A stretch of 34,458 nt of DNA, from positions 1 through 34,458 of the forward strand of contig JAUCBJ010005818.1 in the NCBI GenBank assembly GCA_032718475.1. The letters run 5' to 3'. Below the pieces are notes generated by a model that saw only the letters and a program-made list of their open reading frames with translations, did not search any database and was not told the origin of the DNA. The first letter of the stretch is position 1. The number at the start of each line of letters is the position of its first letter. Shown in pieces: positions 31,201 to 34,458 of the stretch. The DNA is from Nemertoderma westbladi (lineage: Eukaryota; Xenacoelomorpha; Nemertodermatida; Nemertodermatidae). The translations under genes and the position numbers were made by a program.

Positions 31201-31386
31201 TTTATCCCGGAAGTGACTAAAGGAGTGGTTCTAGCTGATATGGAGAAGTTGTTTGCTTCAGGAAATCTCATTGAAGGATTAAAAAGATTCCAGATAAGTA
31301 GTGGAGGATGGGGTACTGAGGGGTATATTGTGCGGTTTATGCGTAATATGTTTCAGAAACGATGTAAATACTTAATTAATGGATAA
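28297..31386 (+). CDS. Unrecognised LRR-like protein with a 510-residue Thr/Ser/Pro tandem repeat
   Basis: A 1,029-residue frame with a strong start context (GCACCATGG). Residues 1-301 and 812-1029 look like irregular leucine-rich-repeat sequence: LTTLKIRW, PNLVTLCIPYSYIT, LESLQTLDVRRCVEI in the first part, and FGNLKFLHFNSLNV, PNLKELTLQYFPNAV, MHTVETLDITV in the last. The N-terminal VNNWLAISVAPKLLMIMRK is vaguely F-box/LRR-like, but no true F-box is seen. There is no signal peptide. Between the halves sit 34 exact 15-residue units. The frame is kept across them, and the same kind of sequence lies on both sides, so I read it as one exon; an unseen intron excising the repeat is the main alternative. 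Cytoplasmic location and a protein-binding role are inferences from LRR architecture only. The stop (TAA, 31384-31386) overlaps an AATAAA. Confidence 0.72.
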   Translation: MDMMSVTNPHIGPSGGTSTLQEVCYTKVVRTLVKLIVNAEYRKVRYDAHYPLVAAVNNWLAISVAPKLLMIMRKYILRSYILAFNQLQLIYIYQSHNQKRTLTLGHIMESYKNIFIALCFFPLDITVVDVEVFGEQFTKEIIEKLLGWVPLMSLGLRYLDLDEAPYSLIWGCTLFSGVKYHQLTTLKIRWKNDNIVNIIAQSCPNLVTLCIPYSYITFTAFCCLSQLESLQTLDVRRCVEIYVEDLINLQELLPGVSIVTDTRNTMELLMGLIQRDINPTNTNFSFNDFTLKYDDGGTWGAISATSPTVTATPTGSISATSPTVTATPTGSISATSPTVTATPTGSISATSPTVTATPTGSISATSPTVTATPTGSISATSPTVTATPTGSISATGPTVTATPTGSISATGPTVTATPTGSISATGPTVTATPTGSISATSPTVTATPTGSISATSPTVTATPTGSISATSPTVTATPTGSISATSPTVTATPTGSISATSPTVTATPTGSISATSPTVTATPTGSISATSPTVTATPTGSISATSPTVTATPTGSISATGPTVTATPTGSISATSPTVTATPTGSISATGPTVTATPTGSISATGPTVTATPTGSISATSPTVTATPTGSISATSPTVTATPTGSISATSPTVTATPTGSISATSPTVTATPTGSISATSPTVTATPTGSISATSPTVTATPTGSISATSPTVTATPTGSISATSPTVTATPTGSISATSPTVTATPTGSISATGPTVTATPTGSISATGPTVTATPTGSISATGPTVTATPTGSISATGPTVTATPTGSISDQLKDFLLPHCKNTVESLVLDLSRNRKWQTSQSHLEHQLFYQLQDFGNLKFLHFNSLNVDQFISDAVNNGVSLPKVYCVELAHCDVSLVDFDRMFPNLKELTLQYFPNAVDHAHLPRMHTVETLDITVRTYRSLFIALNCFPFLSKLLITLESRSFIPEVTKGVVLADMEKLFASGNLIEGLKRFQISSGGWGTEGYIVRFMRNMFQKRCKYLING
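29200..30729 (+). repeat. 45-bp in-frame coding minisatellite, exactly 34 units (ISATSPTVTATPTGS)
   Basis: Thirty-four consecutive 45-bp units with no indel. Only two sites vary: Ser (AGT) versus Gly (GGT) at unit residue 5 (Gly in units 7-9, 18, 20-21 and 31-34), and a silent ACT/ACA Thr codon before GGA. In units 22-29 the ACT and ACA versions alternate, a 90-bp higher-order period. Each unit has eight Ser/Thr and two Pro, a mucin-like composition. Long frames in other phases and on the minus strand are by-products of the 45-bp period. Confidence 0.97.
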
Positions 31387-31390
31387 TAAA
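31385..31390 (+). promoter_or_regulatory. Candidate polyadenylation signal overlapping the LRR-like stop codon
   Basis: The TAA stop is embedded in GATAATAAAG, so AATAAA shares its last two stop-codon bases. If used, the 3' UTR would be only a few tens of bases. Confidence 0.45.
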
Positions 31391-31819
31391 GTATTTCCCG
31401 AACTGAACAATCTATGATATAATTTTCCATAATAATTATTATGACACATAAGAAATAGACATTTATAGACCCTTAATTAAAAGTCAATTATCAATTAAAG
31501 TTAAAGTTTAACACCTAGTTTATTAGTTTGTTATAATTTAATTTTCTCCATTAGATCTAATAATAGTTGTTACATAATTGAATCATTTTATTGAATATTA
31601 ATTATTATTTTATTGTCCATTTTACTCACTTTGAAATCATTGATGTTTTAACTCATTTAGCGCTTGTCCTTTAAACCCATATTTTAATTTAGAGAATGGT
31701 TTTTTTTATATTTCAATATATATGTGATTCTAAGTTCATATTTTTCTGAATTTATGGGTCCCAGATTGGACTCTTGGAATCCACTTTCTTTTGATTTTTT
31801 CATACGACTTACTGTAAGC
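31391..31819. other. AT-rich intergenic sequence
   Basis: No coding or RNA feature recognised before the hairpin at 31820. Confidence 0.4.
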
Positions 31820-31860
31820 GGATTCAATTCCCTGCACGGGTAGTGCAGGGAATTGAATCC
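31820..31860. repeat. Perfect 18-bp inverted repeat (hairpin 3)
   Basis: GGATTCAATTCCCTGCAC (31820-31837) and its exact reverse complement at 31843-31860, with a 5-base loop GGGTA. Confidence 0.93.
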
Positions 31861-31895
31861 AGGGAAAATGGGCGAAGTTGCTTTTTACCAATTAC

Positions 31896-31942
31896 AGTTG
31901 GGAAGGTGACATTACCAATATAATGTCACCTAATAACCAACT
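31896..31942. repeat. Imperfect inverted repeat (hairpin 4)
   Basis: Core AGGTGACATTA (31904-31914) and TAATGTCACCT (31921-31931), with outer AGTTGG/CCAACT arms (31896-31901 and 31937-31942) separated by an asymmetric bulge. Confidence 0.85.
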
Positions 31943-32290
31943 CAGGCAACACACACTGCCGACCACGTATAGAGTTGAGAGGCCATAAGCCATCTCAGGG
32001 GACAAAGGGGCTTGCAATTGGGGACAGTGGCAACAGGGAGTGGCGAGATGGAAATTAATTAGGTTAGCCAATGATGGGAGGGGAAAACAGGTGATTGGAA
32101 CGCATCTATTGGCCAGGCCGATCAGTACAGTAAAAGCATTCCGTATTATTTTTTTTATATACACACCATGTCCTGGAATATAGTGTCGTTATTCAAATTT
32201 TTCTACAAATCTTAATGACATTGCATGATATTTGAAACATAGTTACTTTCACGAATTTCAAGAATTTTTACTTTGGGTTTTATTCTTTAG
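31943..32290. other. Spacer of mixed composition
   Basis: Less AT-rich than its surroundings from 31950 to 32130. A minus-strand frame is open here but resembles no family I know. It ends in a pyrimidine-rich TTTTATTCTTTAG acceptor-like motif at 32278-32290. Confidence 0.35.
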
Positions 32291-32479
32291 CTACAAGTGT
32301 TTAAAAAAGGTGTCTCCGTCGATATTTCAACAGTTACACCGCAGTTATTCTTCAACCGTATTGTTAAATCTTTTGCGACTAAAAATTCACATTTTAATAG
32401 CAAGGCGCTGTTCTACTCCAAAGCCATAGAACTGCTGGAGTATTTAGATAAGATTTATAAAACTGATGAATTTAGATAA
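32291..32479 (+). CDS. Possible terminal coding exon, family unknown
   Basis: After an acceptor-like TTTTATTCTTTAG, an open frame of 62 codons (LQVFKKGVSVDISTVTPQLF ... YLDKIYKTDEFR) runs to TAA at 32477-32479. Amino-acid composition (amphipathic, balanced charged and hydrophobic residues, KAIELLEYLDKIYK helix-like end) is more protein-like than other frames in the flanks, and there is no in-frame ATG, as expected for an internal or terminal exon. I cannot identify a partner exon or a family, so this may be a chance frame or an orphaned exon. Confidence 0.25.
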   Translation, partial: LQVFKKGVSVDISTVTPQLFFNRIVKSFATKNSHFNSKALFYSKAIELLEYLDKIYKTDEFR

Positions 32480-33282
32480 TATTATTCCCCAACACCCACA
32501 CGCCCTAACGTGTTCACTTTTGGTATTCACTTTCGGCATTACCATGCCTCCTCCTTAGTGGTTGGAATGCGGCCAATAAGAGCCTTTTTCATTTTCTTCA
32601 CACCATTAAACTCTAGTAAACAAATACTGTATCCAAGCTTCCGATTGGAAGTTGCTATATGAATCGCTATGATTCAGGGTTCTAAGAATTCTTTGCATTC
32701 GATTACTAGGCGTGTTTTATGCTGCATTACGGCTTTCTTTGTTCAGTGTATTCTGCTTTGCTAATAGCAGAAGGATGTTTGGCGATAACATCCGACTTAA
32801 AGTTTATGAATTATAGTAAATTACCAATGCACAACGCACTGGAGTACACCACATACTGACTTACTGTTGTACCTGTTGATTTGTTATATTTGATGGTCAA
32901 TTTATGTATTTGGTAATGATATGGAGATTCTGCAACATTAATACCACATAACTAAGAACTTTGTTTATATTTATATTTAACTAGGTAAGCTTTTGGGTGG
33001 TAAATTAGCAGTCTCGGTTCACAATTCATTGGTGTGCATGAGAATATATATTATCAGATAGCCGCAATGTGTGTGAGCCTGTCTACTCTTTATTAATGAT
33101 AAAATTGTCCCAAGTCAGTAAATCAGGTCTCAGGGTGTATTTCAGTTGGGTTCATAATACCACATCCCTAAAGGATTTGACAAACTATAATTCTCATTAA
33201 TAATCTGTTGTCATTAAGTCATAGTCAAATAGACCTTTCTGTTATCTACATAGAACACAACACCTAAAATAGAACTGTTAAT
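32480..33282. other. Intergenic sequence without recognised features
   Basis: Mixed AT-rich sequence with no credible coding segment or repeat array. The Ty3/gypsy relic begins near its right end. Confidence 0.4.
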
Positions 33283-34458
33283 TCCAGGCATTATTCCTCT
33301 CCCAACTCCCTTCTGAAGTCCGACGCATCCTTGCCAGTTCGAACACTGTCGACCTCAATGTTCTAGCCACCGATTCCAACCGCATTGTGGAGGCAACCCG
33401 GAACGACCCCATCGACGTTGGAATCGCCAGTGTGCGAAGAAACAATGCTGCCGGAGCTGCGCAGCCTCCAACCTCGAATCTTCCATAAGAAGTTCAGCAA
33501 TGCTGCACAAAATTTCCAACTACAGAGGTTTCCGACTCAGTCACCTTCTCCCCTCCCCATCAACCGCGACTCATGGTTCGAGAAATACTGGGGCTGACCA
33601 CTAAACATCTTCGCAGTTGGCCAGAATGCTTAGAGAACTATGACTGTATGGGATCGTCGCAGTGGCCAAACTTACCTAGTGGATTGCGGAGCGTTCCACG
33701 TAACTTCTCTAATCCTCGGTGTTGATTTCTACTTCGCCATCGACCTCACAGGGAGATCTCTAATCAATATGTCGAACTTTAAAGTAATCCTGACCAAGAT
33801 CGCCTGTTACTCCACAGTTATCGCCAGTATCCACATCAACCCTGTAAGCAGCTCCCCGATGAGTTTCTGGAACTCCTCATCCCGAGTCCGAGTCGACTGC
33901 GGCAACAAACATGGTGTGGAGCACCACATTGTTACTGAGGGACCTCCTCTACACGCGCGTATCCGCAGCTCGACTCTGAGAAACTCGCGGTTGCCAAGGA
34001 CAAGTTCGCCAAGATGGATAATAATCGGTGTCTTTGGTGTCTGACCTACCTGGGTCACAAGGTCACTGTGTATGGGATTCTCCCTCTAGAGGACCATGTC
34101 GATGCCATTCAGAAATAACAGACTCCCGACTCCAAGCTCAGTTCCCCCAACGATTCCTCTGCATGGTAAACTACTATTCCTTGGCATGGAACTATTACCA
34201 TTGCTTTATGCCGAAGTTGGCTGAAAAACTCTGCCCCCTCTATGAGGCAATAACTTGGACTACCCAGTGCCAAACTTCGTTTGAGTCCACCAAGTCGTCC
34301 CTGGCTGCTGCAACCCTCTTACACCACCCCAACCCGACTGCCTCCACGAGTGTCACCATCGATGCCTCCGACCAAGCTGTTGGTCCTAAACTCGAACAGC
34401 TCAATGGTTGTGCATGGCATCCCATTGCGTTTTCCTCTCGCAAACTCTCAGCAGCCGA
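33283..34458 (+). mobile_element. Decayed Ty3/gypsy LTR retrotransposon, truncated by the window end
   Basis: Fragments occur in gag-pol order across several frames. They are a gag capsid C-terminal segment (LPSEVRRILASSN, about 33308-33345), a nucleocapsid-like FHKKFSNAAQNF (about 33480-33520), an aspartic-protease start with VDCGA where VDTGA is usual (about 33679), and early RT sequence (about 33850-33950). Next come a mid-RT LGHKVTVYGI segment (about 34052) and an RT/RNase H junction with VTIDASDQAVG (about 34353-34385) and HPIAFSSRKLS (about 34419-34450). Frameshifts, stops and a large deletion in the middle of RT are evident, so the copy is dead. Neither LTR lies in the window; the 3' half continues beyond it. 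Confidence 0.85.

Noticed and set aside
31892-32164. 90-residue minus-strand frame between the hairpins and the candidate exon
   Set aside because: No recognisable motif, and it starts within a hairpin-containing, possibly repetitive segment.
33640-34044. Single 134-residue plus frame as a host gene
   Set aside because: It contains the protease and early RT fragments of a Ty3/gypsy element and is broken relative to the family.

Overview
The window looks like a piece of an invertebrate animal nuclear genome. It is AT-rich outside exons, carries several non-LTR and LTR retrotransposon remnants of animal type, uses GT-AG splicing, and contains two conserved animal genes. The species cannot be named from the sequence. 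All credible host genes are on the + strand: a MAPKBP1/WDR62-family WD40 scaffold (two coding exons, 5563-7184 and 13329-16344), a maleylacetoacetate isomerase / zeta-class glutathione transferase (21884-22540, uninterrupted), and an unrecognised leucine-rich-repeat-like protein carrying a large Thr/Ser/Pro tandem repeat (28297-31386). A weak candidate terminal exon lies at 32291-32479.

Region by region: 1-4041 is a decayed LINE interrupted by a 1.9-kb terminal-inverted-repeat (TIR) element with an exact 5-bp target duplication. 4401-5513 is a TTAA-flanked (piggyBac/Kolobok-like) non-autonomous element that ends 49 bp before the MAPKBP1-like start codon. 5563-16344 is the MAPKBP1-like gene. 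Its only visible intron is 6.1 kb, of which about 5.06 kb is a 46-bp minisatellite. 16345-21883 is intergenic and holds three copies of a short inverted-repeat element with G/C-run ends, a 31-bp minisatellite, a tRNA-like sequence enclosed in inverted repeats, and a 5'-truncated LINE with a 12-bp target duplication. After the isomerase gene come a 1.5-kb array of a 20-bp GC-rich repeat, two strong hairpins, a 42-bp minisatellite and an old LINE relic. The LRR-like gene follows, then two more hairpins. The window ends inside a decayed Ty3/gypsy element.

The genes do not form an obvious shared pathway: a JNK-pathway/centrosomal scaffold, a tyrosine-catabolism enzyme, and an unknown LRR protein. 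What unites the window is tandem repetition. Six unrelated arrays (unit lengths 46, 31, 20, 42, 45 and 27 bp) occupy roughly 9.3 kb, over a quarter of the sequence. Two of them, the 27-bp and 45-bp arrays, lie inside coding sequence and have unit lengths that are multiples of three, whereas three of the four non-coding arrays do not. The second theme is intron poverty, striking for gene families that have many introns in vertebrates.
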